64,000 nt of DNA, taken from the NCBI RefSeq assembly GCF_021608185.1, contig NZ_JAKIHN010000003.1:344145-408144 (forward strand), in the 5' to 3' direction. Shown here piece after piece: positions 1-9,306 of the stretch. Both the position numbers and the translations under genes were made by a program. Origin of the DNA: Flavobacterium anseongense. Lineage in GTDB: Bacteria > Bacteroidota > Bacteroidia > Flavobacteriales > Flavobacteriaceae. Within the stretch, counting starts at the first letter, position 1. Every line of letters begins with the position of its first letter. The notes beneath the pieces were generated by a model, which saw nothing but the letters and a program-made list of their open reading frames with translations, was not told the origin of the DNA and did not search any database.

Positions 1-1052
1 GAAACTCCATAAGTGTTTAAGGCTGTAACCGCTGTTGCCACCGTTGGAAAACAGGCAGAAGGTATGTAATAGGTTCCGTTTAATGCTCCTGTTGTGGCTG
101 CCGCAAAAGCAACATTTAAAGCAGTTGGCGCTGCCGGGGTTTGTCCTACTCGAGCTAATGTATAGGAAGTATCCATAGCCGGACTAAAACTCAATCCGTC
201 ATTTATTAAACTTACCTGCACTGTTTTGGCCGTTGATAAACAAGCCGCAAACTTATCTAATACCACATAAACTCGTAAGCCGCCTGCAGGAATGGCAATA
301 TTTAAAGCATCATGCCCGTATAAATTATTATTGGTTGGATTACTGTTATAGTCACCATAAATTGTGGCGTTGCTTTCGGTTCCGTTAAAAGTTTCAGAGC
401 CTGTTGCCGGTTCGTAATAGATTTTAAAACCATCATTAGCAATCTCACTGTTTTCAGCTAATGTCCCTGTGTTTTGTATCCAAAATCGTTGCAATACTCT
501 TGATGAAACGGAGCCAAAGTCTATCTTTACAGACATCACCACATTATAAGGAGATGTTATAGCTCCGGGATTTAACTGAATAACGCTCGATGTTACATCA
601 GAAGGTCTGTCAGATATATCAAAAATATAGTGCTGTCTTTCATTGTATCCTGTTTGGTTGGGATTACCACCATAAGAATTACTTCCGCCACAATAATCAG
701 CATGAACAGAAGTGTAAGCAATTAAACCTGCTATAGCATTGGCGCCAAAATTATAATTGTTGAGGTTTTGATCTAAATTTGTTGCAGCAGTACAGTCATT
801 TAATGCAAATCCGTAGGTAAACAGATTGTTCCCGTTTAACCAAGTTCGGGCAAAAAGTTGGTAGATGTTGCTGTGTGTATTAGAATTGGGCAACATAGTT
901 GTTGTAACATCTTTTTCAAGATACCCATATTGACCAATACCGCTGTTTGTTTTGAAGTATGGGTTTTGTGCAAAAGCAATACTGCCATTGACTAAAAATA
1001 GCAATGGCATTATTTTAAAAAGTGATAAACAATATTTATTCAATAGTTTCAT
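1..1052 (-). CDS. Large secreted protein, N-terminal part (gene continues beyond window start)
   Basis: The reading frame is open from an ATG at 1052 to the window edge, giving 350 visible residues with no stop. Residues 1-28 form a signal peptide (basic start, hydrophobic core, AFA before Gln29). Residues 30-300 are Asn/Thr/Gly-rich and beta-type, and I do not recognise a named domain there. Around residues 305-350 a segment with the pattern GTYYIP...FPTVATAVTALN resembles the lead-in to beta-helix or repeat modules of large Bacteroidetes T9SS proteins, so more modules and perhaps a C-terminal sorting domain probably lie outside the window. It follows the 1616-residue secreted protein on the same strand after 49 bases, so the two may be co-transcribed. 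Function unknown. Confidence 0.85.
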   Translation of the reverse strand, partial: MKLLNKYCLSLFKIMPLLFLVNGSIAFAQNPYFKTNSGIGQYGYLEKDVTTTMLPNSNTHSNIYQLFARTWLNGNNLFTYGFALNDCTAATNLDQNLNNYNFGANAIAGLIAYTSVHADYCGGSNSYGGNPNQTGYNERQHYIFDISDRPSDVTSSVIQLNPGAITSPYNVVMSVKIDFGSVSSRVLQRFWIQNTGTLAENSEIANDGFKIYYEPATGSETFNGTESNATIYGDYNSNPTNNNLYGHDALNIAIPAGGLRVYVVLDKFAACLSTAKTVQVSLINDGLSFSPAMDTSYTLARVGQTPAAPTALNVAFAAATTGALNGTYYIPSACFPTVATAVTALNTYGV

Positions 1053-1101
1053 TTTCACTCTGCTTTTAATCTATAGTTAACTAACTATAAACTGTTCTTT
1101 T

Positions 1102-4100
1102 CTAAAGAATAATTTTTCTTGAAATGGTCACTCCATTTTCCAATTTAATTTTGACAATCAATGTTTGATGACTCATTGAAATATTTGAAGTCGCAAAGCT
1201 TGTATTGTTTATTGCTTTTGCAAAATACAATTGTCTTCCTAACACATCATACACTGTTACTTCTTTTATGTTTTCAATATAAGACTTAATGCTCATTTCA
1301 CCATGATTGGAAGCTACAATAACATTGTTATCAATAGTTCCAAAATCAGGATTGCCAAGCGCTGCGTTGGTGTATCGCAATACAAATCGATTATTGAAAG
1401 CTCCTGCATTAGCAGCAAAAGTATAAGGTGCTGCTCTTAAATCATGAATTATATTAAGTTCTCTGTCTTCTAAATAGATTGGTTGTCCTTCCTGAAACAA
1501 TCCGTCAACAGCTGCAATGGCTATCTTGTAATTTCCTGCCGAAGAAACTTTTATTCCTAAAGTAACGGTATCCGAATCTACGAAAGGCATAGCTCTTCCC
1601 TGTATACAATATGCCTGAAGCAAATCATTATCGACGTATGAATAGATATCCAAACTATTTGGCTTGGTTACCGCATCATACAACCTATCTTTTTGATTCG
1701 TTGCTGATTCAACATAGGCAACTAATGTTCTTTTTACTGTATTTTGAGGCGATATAATATCTAACCAGATACGACTTTTCTCTTCTTCACCGACAACCGT
1801 ATTTTCAACTGTTGCATTCTTGTAAAATTGTGTATTACTATAAGAAGCATTAGTAGACGTATTTCTTCTCATGCTATTGTTAAAGTTAACTACACTGCTT
1901 CCCGCTGCGCCATCTTTCATCAATACAAAAAATCCTTGTCCGGAAGCAATCTTACCATTAAATCCTGATGGACCACTGATAGTACCTGAACCATTGTAAA
2001 CGATATAATCAGCAGTGGTATAATTACTGTAAAAATCATTATAAAACGGATCTATTGTAGCTGTACTTGGTGCTGTATTGTGTGACCATAGATAGACAAA
2101 ACCCTCAATATCGGGATTGTTGGCCGCAGATAAAAACGTTAAGGAATTGATAGCTGAAGGATATGGATTCCCTACTAAATTCCAGTTATCATCCCAGCGC
2201 GTTACTGTAGCCGGCGTTGGTGTTGTTGGAACCGTATAGTCTAGTCCTGTCGTAATACCATCACCATAATAATTCCCTCTCGAAATTGGGATTGTTATAG
2301 CTCCATTATTTGGCTGACCGGTAAAAGAAAAAGAATTTGTAACCAAAGTACTCGAACCGTTAAAAGTTCGGGCTATATATCCTTTCCCGGCTGTCATATT
2401 TGTGGTAGAAGGCGTTCTCCATGTCCCGGTAGTTCCATTTAAATTACTGTAAACCGGATTCCATTCATATCGATATCCGTTTGGTATATTGGCAACGGCA
2501 AACAACTTGGTTGGTGCACTCCAATATACATAATCAATATCTCTGGCGGTGTAATTTCTTTTTACGGTAAACTTTGTCCCCGAATAATCACCATCATTGG
2601 TATCAGTATCATTCACCTGTATCAACTGTCCACCGTTTTCAATTGTAACATCTCCATTGCTGGTTAGTTTGTTATGAACTCTGATATAATCATCAGGATA
2701 TGCAGCAGAACCTATCGTAACATATTTATTTACTTTAACTTCAAGGTTTCCTGTGGCAATAAGATTGTTGCTTATTGTAGTATTGAAATCATTATCTAAA
2801 ATAACATTATAAAAATCTTCTGGATTGGTGTGCACGTTACTGTTAATAATTTGGGGTGAACTTCCAACAAAAGAAACGGTTCCGTTTCCTTCTAAAAAGC
2901 TAGCCGTTGTTAAACTGTTGGTGAAATTTTTATACAAATACAAATTACCATCAGCAGTACCGCTATTACTGTCATCCATATCAAGTACTCCGGTAGTGTT
3001 TATCAACAAATCTCCATAAACTTCGAGCTTGTTGCTGGCACTTGCTTCTAACTGTACTTTCCTTCCCGAAATGGTTAAGTTTTTACATTTGGCAACATCC
3101 GAAAATTGATCCGAATAAGCTGCAGTATAATCGATAACAGCATCTCTGGCCGCACTAGAAAATAATACTACATCGGTTAGTTCATCAGGAACGGTTAATT
3201 GTGCCCAATTGTTACAATCAAACCAATTGGTACTCAAAGCTCCTATCCATCTGTTAAAAGCATCTGAAGCATTGATAACAAAAGGAGAAGTTGCCGGACA
3301 AGAACCAAAACTGGAAATCCAGTTAGTACTATAGCTTAATATTTGTCCCAATAAATAGGGTTTAGTTCCTGTAGTATTCCCGGGTGTAACGGAAACATCG
3401 TAACTAACTTCATAAGAAGCCGGTGAAGAATTTGCCTGTATGGAAGCACACAATAAATCAGGATGCTTTCTGGATCTTCTTAAATTGTCCCCGGATACAG
3501 CCGACAAATCATCTGATAAATCATACCAAAGTCCACCATCCTGAACACCCGAAAGTACTGTTCCGACAAAAGTAGAACCTGCTGCATCATAAACAAAACT
3601 TCCTTGTAACAGGAACATCGAATCCGGTTGGGAAGTAGAAACATTAACAATACCATGGCCTAAACCTGTTGAGCCATCTGCACTTTTACAGACTATAGTA
3701 AAAGATGTATTAGGGAAAACAGTTCCCGAAGGAGATACTGCTGTTACCGTTGATGTTGTGCCAGTGCCCGAAACCGTTTCAATACAAAATGTTGATGCTG
3801 CCGGAATAACCGAAGAACCATTATAAGTAAATTCTAAATAAGGAATATTTCCTGTTGGTGATGGCGTTACACATTCGAACCATTTGTCTGTTCTAACATT
3901 ACTTGCCGGTAATCCTCCTGTCTCATAAGTTCCATTCGTCCACAGGAACTTGGTTCCCGGATTAATATCAACAAAAGTCAACAGCCTGATAGCATCATTG
4001 GCGCTACCGTAAGCATTATCATAAGCAATCAAAATCAATTCTCCGGTCTTTAATACGGTTGGATTAACATTAGTCGGTGTTACCGATACTTCGACTCCAC

Positions 4101-5952
4101 TGCTCCACTCGCTGCCATTTCTAACAAATATTTCTAAGTAATACGTTGTCCCATTGGTCAATCCTGTAATGCTTACTGTGTTACCACTTGAATAATAAAC
4201 CGCTTGGTTAAAGGCGGCAAATACCGTATTGGCCGTATATGCAGTACCTGTACTTCCTGTTGGGGCAAAGGTAATTCCCGATGCTGCTGTTACTACTACC
4301 AACACCTGGTCAAAACATGCCGCTGTTGGATTAGCCCAAGTTAGCGATGCTGATGTATTTCCTGCTGTTGCTGTAGCACTGGTCACATTTGGAAGACCAA
4401 TGGTTTGCGTTGTAGTAGTTGCCGTAGCCGAATACAAAGTAGAAGCTCCATTATTTTTATAAGCATACACGGCAAAAGTATAGGATAAACCAGCGGTAAG
4501 CCCTGTCACGGTTACACTAACTGTTGCAGCAGCGGTTGTTTTATATAAAACTCTCGATGTTGTTGCATTGTAAGTTGGCGCTAAGCTGTAATCTAAATTT
4601 GTAGTTTGCGACGGAACGTAAATGGTGGTAACCGCATTAGGCACTCCGCCTTGTCTGACTACTAATAGATAACCATCATAAGTACCCGTTGCCGGTGCAG
4701 ACCAGTTTAAAACCTGAGTGGTATTCGTCGTACAACCCTTGGTTATGCTTCCCGGCACAGCTGGCGCGGTTAACGTAATGGTTTGTGTTCCTCCTGCCGT
4801 TGCGCTGCCCGATTTGGTACCCGAACTAAAGGTTAAATTTGTAGTAGCAATAGCATTCAGACTTATGGTTCTGCCTGTTGTTGCTGCAGCATCTATAGAA
4901 GCCGTTACCCAAAAATACCTAGTGCCGACAGTAACACTTTGAGACAATGACGAAAAAGTTATGGTTTCGCCGGTACCGGTTGCTGTTGCAGTAAAACCGG
5001 AACCTAGTTGTGTAGCGGTAGCAAAATCATTTGCCGTGTTGTACCATAGTTTTAAACCACTTGCCACAATATCTGACGCCTGATACGTGCCGCTTGTTGC
5101 AAATGATGCCGCAGTTAAGGTTGCATTTGAATTGGCAACTGTAGTTTGAAACGTTGAAAGAATATGATTAGTTGTCCCTTGAGCAACATTGGCCGCCGCT
5201 ATTTGTGTACCGTTATCGGCTATCGTTACTGCGGGTGGAGTTGATGAATTTGCCGTTATGGAAACATTGTCAAAACCAAGAGCTTGCGCATTTGATGTGG
5301 TAGTTCCCGAAGTTACCGAATAACGCCAAGCAAAATAAAACTTATCATTTAAAGCAAGACTGGCTGCCGGTGTATAAGTTCCTGTAACTGCTGTTGTTGT
5401 CCCCGGAGCTGTTGTATAACCCGTATTATCAGCATCTGCAGCAATACTTGTTGTTAGTGTTCCTCCACAAACTGTCCAGGTTGTTCCATCAGTAGAATAT
5501 AATAAATCGACTGTAAAACCTGCTGCGTTAGAACCCTTTCTATACTTTTCGACATCATACGATATTGTAAAACTGCTAATAGCTGTGGCGGCATTATTAT
5601 TAAAATACGACATGAATGCAACTGTCTTACTTGCTGATGAAGATGACAATCCTCCAACGGCGCTTTCAGTTGTAACATTGTTTGCATTATATCTGTAAAT
5701 TCCATTCCCTGCAGTTGTTGACATACTGTTTCCGCCTGCCAACTCAACCGCTGTAACTGCTGTTGAATACGTTAGTGCTGCATCTCGAACATTAGTTGTC
5801 TTTTGTGCTTTCCAATTCGTAGGCAATGTTGCCGTAGAACTGGCACCTAAACCATTGAAATTTTCTGTGAAAGTTCCTCCAGCCGCTAAGTTGGTTTGCC
5901 CCCAGGAAAAAGCACTAACAAAAAGCGCAATAAAAAGTATTTTTAGTTTCAT
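1102..5952 (-). CDS. Large secreted fibronectin type III-containing protein with T9SS type A sorting domain
   Basis: This is a 1616-residue exported protein. Residues 1-18 are a signal peptide ending SWG before Gln19. Residues 30-235 look like a jelly-roll or discoidin-like beta domain (NFNGLG start, FDNVSIT end). About 240-390 is another beta-sandwich module, and about 397-520 and 525-640 are two fibronectin type III-like modules ending in Ser/Thr-Pro. Residues 645-790 resemble a lamin-tail-like secreted module. The last 70 or so residues (VYDVLGRQLY followed by a basic KIIL end) fit a T9SS type A (Por secretion tail) domain, so the protein is expected to cross the outer membrane through the type IX system and be surface-attached or released. 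No catalytic motif was seen. An adhesin or matrix role is inference. Confidence 0.88.
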   Translation of the reverse strand: MKLKILFIALFVSAFSWGQTNLAAGGTFTENFNGLGASSTATLPTNWKAQKTTNVRDAALTYSTAVTAVELAGGNSMSTTAGNGIYRYNANNVTTESAVGGLSSSSASKTVAFMSYFNNNAATAISSFTISYDVEKYRKGSNAAGFTVDLLYSTDGTTWTVCGGTLTTSIAADADNTGYTTAPGTTTAVTGTYTPAASLALNDKFYFAWRYSVTSGTTTSNAQALGFDNVSITANSSTPPAVTIADNGTQIAAANVAQGTTNHILSTFQTTVANSNATLTAASFATSGTYQASDIVASGLKLWYNTANDFATATQLGSGFTATATGTGETITFSSLSQSVTVGTRYFWVTASIDAAATTGRTISLNAIATTNLTFSSGTKSGSATAGGTQTITLTAPAVPGSITKGCTTNTTQVLNWSAPATGTYDGYLLVVRQGGVPNAVTTIYVPSQTTNLDYSLAPTYNATTSRVLYKTTAAATVSVTVTGLTAGLSYTFAVYAYKNNGASTLYSATATTTTQTIGLPNVTSATATAGNTSASLTWANPTAACFDQVLVVVTAASGITFAPTGSTGTAYTANTVFAAFNQAVYYSSGNTVSITGLTNGTTYYLEIFVRNGSEWSSGVEVSVTPTNVNPTVLKTGELILIAYDNAYGSANDAIRLLTFVDINPGTKFLWTNGTYETGGLPASNVRTDKWFECVTPSPTGNIPYLEFTYNGSSVIPAASTFCIETVSGTGTTSTVTAVSPSGTVFPNTSFTIVCKSADGSTGLGHGIVNVSTSQPDSMFLLQGSFVYDAAGSTFVGTVLSGVQDGGLWYDLSDDLSAVSGDNLRRSRKHPDLLCASIQANSSPASYEVSYDVSVTPGNTTGTKPYLLGQILSYSTNWISSFGSCPATSPFVINASDAFNRWIGALSTNWFDCNNWAQLTVPDELTDVVLFSSAARDAVIDYTAAYSDQFSDVAKCKNLTISGRKVQLEASASNKLEVYGDLLINTTGVLDMDDSNSGTADGNLYLYKNFTNSLTTASFLEGNGTVSFVGSSPQIINSNVHTNPEDFYNVILDNDFNTTISNNLIATGNLEVKVNKYVTIGSAAYPDDYIRVHNKLTSNGDVTIENGGQLIQVNDTDTNDGDYSGTKFTVKRNYTARDIDYVYWSAPTKLFAVANIPNGYRYEWNPVYSNLNGTTGTWRTPSTTNMTAGKGYIARTFNGSSTLVTNSFSFTGQPNNGAITIPISRGNYYGDGITTGLDYTVPTTPTPATVTRWDDNWNLVGNPYPSAINSLTFLSAANNPDIEGFVYLWSHNTAPSTATIDPFYNDFYSNYTTADYIVYNGSGTISGPSGFNGKIASGQGFFVLMKDGAAGSSVVNFNNSMRRNTSTNASYSNTQFYKNATVENTVVGEEEKSRIWLDIISPQNTVKRTLVAYVESATNQKDRLYDAVTKPNSLDIYSYVDNDLLQAYCIQGRAMPFVDSDTVTLGIKVSSAGNYKIAIAAVDGLFQEGQPIYLEDRELNIIHDLRAAPYTFAANAGAFNNRFVLRYTNAALGNPDFGTIDNNVIVASNHGEMSIKSYIENIKEVTVYDVLGRQLYFAKAINNTSFATSNISMSHQTLIVKIKLENGVTISRKIIL

Positions 5953-6284
5953 TTAAAATGAATTATAGTATTAATTTCCAAAGTGATAGCGTCTCTTTTG
6001 TACACACAAAAAAGGGCTAAGTTTTAGCTAGTAGAAAATGGGACAACAAAACTACATCTAAATTACTAAAATACAAGCAGTTTGAGTTACTAAATTATCA
6101 ATAAAATGCTATGTTTATGAACATTCTCTGTTAATTACTTAAAAAATAGTGTTTTTATGTGTGTTTTCAGGGGTAATTGGAGTTTTTCTCTGTCTGTTTT
6201 CGTGCGTTTAATCTTAAAGACTATTTTGGTTTGAAAGTATTCAGGTCAATTGCCTAACTTTGTTTTTGAAATTGGTATCCAAAA
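5953..6284. other. Divergent intergenic region between secreted-protein gene and recX
   Basis: This 332-base AT-rich spacer separates two divergent genes and must hold both promoters. The recX side carries a good Bacteroidetes-type promoter (6231-6262). On the other side I see no convincing TAnnTTTG box. No ORF of plausible codon usage, tRNA or strong hairpin was found here. Confidence 0.6.
6231..6262 (+). promoter_or_regulatory. Predicted promoter of recX
   Basis: TTG at 6231-6233 and TAACTTTG at 6255-6262 with a 21-base spacer match the Bacteroidetes sigma-A pattern (TTG, about 19 bases, TAnnTTTG). The spacer is slightly long. The recX ATG lies 22 bases downstream. Confidence 0.55.
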
Positions 6285-6752
6285 ATGAACGAAGCACTGA
6301 CGTTAAAAGAAGCACAACTCAAGTTAGAATATTATTGTTCTTACCAGGAGCGATGCCATCAGGAAGTGGTTCAGAAAGCCCATGATTTGGGAATGAAATC
6401 CCATGAAACGGATGCTATTGTTGTTCACTTAATCCAACATAATTTTCTAAACGAAGAACGCTTCGCCCGAAGTTTTGCCCGGGGGAAACACCGCATCAAA
6501 GGGTGGGGTAAAAACCGCATTGTCAACGAACTCAAACAGCGACAAATTTCGGCACCTAATATCAAATGCGCTTTAACCGAAATCACTGAAGAAGAATACA
6601 TAGAAACACTCGACAAATTAGCTGAAAGACATTGGGAAACCATCAGAGAAACCAATGTTCAGAAAAAGAAAAAGAAGTTTTGCGATTACTTATTGCGCAA
6701 AGGCTGGGAAAGTAATTTGGTTTATGAGAAGTTGAAGGAGTTTGAGAAATAA
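6285..6752 (+). CDS. recX: Regulatory protein RecX
   Basis: This 155-residue protein has the RecX layout: an all-helical, highly charged protein built of three-helix repeats, with the family signature around residues 40-75 (FLNEERFARSFARGK followed by a GWGKNRI stretch) and a basic C-terminal repeat ending GWE..LVYEKLKEF. RecX binds RecA filaments and modulates RecA recombinase activity in the cytoplasm. The length fits the family. It stands alone with its own promoter. Its stop codon overlaps the first unit of a 7-bp repeat array shared with the convergent downstream gene. Confidence 0.93.
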   Translation: MNEALTLKEAQLKLEYYCSYQERCHQEVVQKAHDLGMKSHETDAIVVHLIQHNFLNEERFARSFARGKHRIKGWGKNRIVNELKQRQISAPNIKCALTEITEEEYIETLDKLAERHWETIRETNVQKKKKKFCDYLLRKGWESNLVYEKLKEFEK

Positions 6753-6850
6753 TTATGAGTTATAAGTTATGAATTATGAGTTAAAAGCCTTATAAAATCA
6801 TATCTCCATTTATTAAGTTGTAGTTTTCGATAAAACCCAACTCATAACTT
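6751..6850. repeat. Inverted 7-bp-period repeat at recX/KAS convergent junction
   Basis: Five 7-mers run head to tail from 6751 to 6785 (AATTATG, AGTTATA, AGTTATG, AATTATG, AGTTAAA). About 50 bases later, 6839-6850 (AACTCATAACTT) is the inverted counterpart. The array overlaps the recX stop codon on one side and the beta-ketoacyl synthase stop codon on the other. It could act as a bidirectional 3-prime hairpin, although it lacks a canonical U-tract. Confidence 0.75.
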
Positions 6851-7996
6851 ACTTAGCAAAATACTCACCGCATTACCTCCAAATCCAACTGCATTTATCA
6901 ATACATTCCGAATCGCTTTTCGCGGATTTTGTTCGGTGACAAATGGCACTCCTATGAACTGTTGGTGTTGCATCATCAAAAGCGCCATTTCGAGATTAAG
7001 CATACCCGAAGCACCAAATGTGTGACCAACTTTCCATTTATTAGTCGTAAGCATTGGAAGGTTTTTGCCGAATACTTTTTGTATTGCTTTATATTCTGTT
7101 TTATCCCCTTTTATAGTTCCAGGCGCGTGCATTACAATCACATCGACTTCATCCAAAGACACATTTTGCAGGGCCATTTTCATCGATTTCTGGAAACATT
7201 CTGCTTCATCGGTGATGGAAATACTGTGTTGCAAATCGTCTGTGGCATAACCAAATCCGGTAACGTAACCCAAGGCATTTTTTTGCTTACCAATTTCCAG
7301 ACACGCCATCGCTGCGCCTTCGCCTAATACCATTGAATTTTTGGTTTTATCTAAATCCAATGCGCGGCAAGGAAAGGCTTCATTCGATTTAGAATATATC
7401 TTCAATGCCTGCATTTGAGCAATCGTAAACGGTGTTAACGGTGCTTCACTTCCACCAACTAAAAACTTATCTGCCATGTCTGCTTGCAGCCAAGCTATTC
7501 CGTTTAACAAAGCATGAAGTGCTGTAGAGCACGTTATAGAATGTGACAATTCGGGGCCATTTGATTTTAAATCATGCGCCACCCAAGTAGAAATGTTTCC
7601 TAAAGTTGTTGTTGGTGACGCCAGAGTTGGTGTCTTTCCGGTCGCTAAAAATTCCTGATGATGCTTTTCAAAAAGTTGGGTAGCGCCACGCGAAGAACCG
7701 ATGTTAACGCCAAATTTTGCGTCATACCATCCGGCATTTTTTATTGCCGCTCTTGATGCAAAAATTGCATAAAGCACTGAGTTATCAAGGGATTTATATT
7801 TCACATCCGAGTCACGCAATGCCTGGACTTCTTTAGCCAAAGCTTCGGATAATGGAGCAACCAAAGCAGTACTATTTCCAATCTGTTTTTCAACAATCAG
7901 CGATTTTGGATTCAGATATTCATTCCAAACCTCGGCTGTGGTTTTGCCTAAAGCTGAAAAGGAAGCTATGGAAGTTATGGCAATAGGCTTTTTCAA
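6842..7996 (-). CDS. Beta-ketoacyl-ACP synthase (KAS I/II-like) in biotin operon
   Basis: This 384-residue condensing enzyme has the thiolase-fold catalytic set of KAS I/II: Cys156 in SITCSTALH, His290 in MHAPGT (equivalent to HGTGT) and His325 in GHTFGASG. The family extends acyl-ACP chains by decarboxylative condensation of malonyl-ACP. It is the last gene of the bioF-bioA cluster, 33 bases after bioA. That context suggests a role in making the pimeloyl precursor of biotin rather than general fatty acid synthesis, but this is inference. It is somewhat short for FabF (about 410 residues). The start at 7996 gives MKKPIAITSIASFSALG, a normal KAS N-terminus. Confidence 0.85.
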   Translation of the reverse strand: MKKPIAITSIASFSALGKTTAEVWNEYLNPKSLIVEKQIGNSTALVAPLSEALAKEVQALRDSDVKYKSLDNSVLYAIFASRAAIKNAGWYDAKFGVNIGSSRGATQLFEKHHQEFLATGKTPTLASPTTTLGNISTWVAHDLKSNGPELSHSITCSTALHALLNGIAWLQADMADKFLVGGSEAPLTPFTIAQMQALKIYSKSNEAFPCRALDLDKTKNSMVLGEGAAMACLEIGKQKNALGYVTGFGYATDDLQHSISITDEAECFQKSMKMALQNVSLDEVDVIVMHAPGTIKGDKTEYKAIQKVFGKNLPMLTTNKWKVGHTFGASGMLNLEMALLMMQHQQFIGVPFVTEQNPRKAIRNVLINAVGFGGNAVSILLSKL

Positions 7997-8029
7997 AAGA
8001 ATAGTTGTAATGGAGTTAGTAGTGCAAAA

Positions 8030-9301
8030 CTACACTATTTCGAGCGCTTTTTCGACAGTAGCATATACTTTTTCCAGTTGGGAATTGGTAATAATATAAG
8101 GCGGTAAAATGTATATGATATTGCCAACCGGACGCAATATGATTCCGTTTTCAATAAAGAAATTATAGAGTTTGTTGCGCATTGTGCCATAGTAACTTTC
8201 CTGGCTTTCGGTCTTAATTTCCAGAGCGAATATGACGCCTAACACTCGCGTTGTTTTTACTTTTGGATGTACTTTTATTTTAGATTCAAAAGCCAAATGC
8301 GATTGGTTTATTCGGGCGATATTTTCCTGCATTACTTCCGTCTGCAACAAATTGATACTTGCTAAAGCTGCCGAACAACCTGTTGGATTTGCCGTGAATG
8401 TATGTCCGTGAAAGAGTGCTTTATTCGTATCTTCATCATAAAACCCATCAAAAACTTCTTGGGTAAAAGTTGTTATCGCCATCGGGATTGTTCCGCCTGT
8501 TAATGCTTTTGACAAGCACATCATATCGGGTTTGTTGGCCAGATAATCGGTTGCAAATGTTTTGCCTGTTTTTCCAAAACCTGTCATTACTTCATCGGCA
8601 ATGGTGAAGATATTATGCTGATTACAAATGGCAATCATTTGATCTAAAACTTTGGGCGAATACATTACCATTCCCGCCGCACCTTGTACTAAAGGTTCAA
8701 AAATAAACGCTGCATATTGATTGGTTACAGCCAAATCTTTCAATGCTTTTAAACTTTGTTCTTCGTTACTTTTTGTCGGCACCGGAATTCGGATTACTTC
8801 GAGTAACGAACCTTTGAATGCTTCGGTAAAAAAGGAAATGCCGCTACTTGCCATCGCACCAAAAGTATCGCCATGAAAGGCATCCTCGAAAGCAAGGATT
8901 TTTGTCTTTTTAATTCCCTTGTTATAATTGTACTGCAGCGCACATTTCAAAGCAACTTCAACAGCAGTCGAACCATTATCGGAATAGAAGATTTTCTTTT
9001 GATTTTTAGGCAAAATAGTCATCAGTTTTTCGGCTAATAAAACGGCTTTGTCATGAGTAAATCCACCAAACAAAACGTGCTCTAAAGTCGTCAACTGTTC
9101 GTAAATAGCATCGGCGATAATTTTATTGGAATGTCCGTATGGATTTACCCACCAGGAAGCAATCGCATCAACGTATTCCTTGCCGTTTTCATCCCAAAGC
9201 AAAGCGCCTTCGCCTTTGATAATAGCCGGAAAATCAGTCGCTGTTTTGTGCTGCGTATAAGGATGCCAGTTGTATAGTTTGTCTCTTTCGGAAAGGTTCA
9301 T
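8030..9301 (-). CDS. bioA: Adenosylmethionine-8-amino-7-oxononanoate aminotransferase
   Basis: This 423-residue class III PLP aminotransferase makes 7,8-diaminononanoate (DAPA) from 8-amino-7-oxononanoate (KAPA), using S-adenosylmethionine as amino donor. Visible family features are the N-terminal WHPYTQ motif (residues 12-17), ASWWVNPYGH (48-57), the cofactor phosphate-binding region SDNGSTAVEVALK (107-119), Asp236 in ADEVMTGFGKTG and the Schiff-base Lys265 in LSKALTGG. Length matches BioA. It lies 5 bases after bioD and before the KAS gene, in the order bioF ... bioD-bioA-KAS. Confidence 0.96.
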   Translation of the reverse strand: MNLSERDKLYNWHPYTQHKTATDFPAIIKGEGALLWDENGKEYVDAIASWWVNPYGHSNKIIADAIYEQLTTLEHVLFGGFTHDKAVLLAEKLMTILPKNQKKIFYSDNGSTAVEVALKCALQYNYNKGIKKTKILAFEDAFHGDTFGAMASSGISFFTEAFKGSLLEVIRIPVPTKSNEEQSLKALKDLAVTNQYAAFIFEPLVQGAAGMVMYSPKVLDQMIAICNQHNIFTIADEVMTGFGKTGKTFATDYLANKPDMMCLSKALTGGTIPMAITTFTQEVFDGFYDEDTNKALFHGHTFTANPTGCSAALASINLLQTEVMQENIARINQSHLAFESKIKVHPKVKTTRVLGVIFALEIKTESQESYYGTMRNKLYNFFIENGIILRPVGNIIYILPPYIITNSQLEKVYATVEKALEIV

Positions 9302-9306
9302 TTATT

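Noticed and set aside
1072..1089. TATAGTT/AACTATA hairpin between the first two genes as terminator
   Set aside because: It is AT-only and weak, with no T tract on the relevant strand, and the two genes may be co-transcribed.
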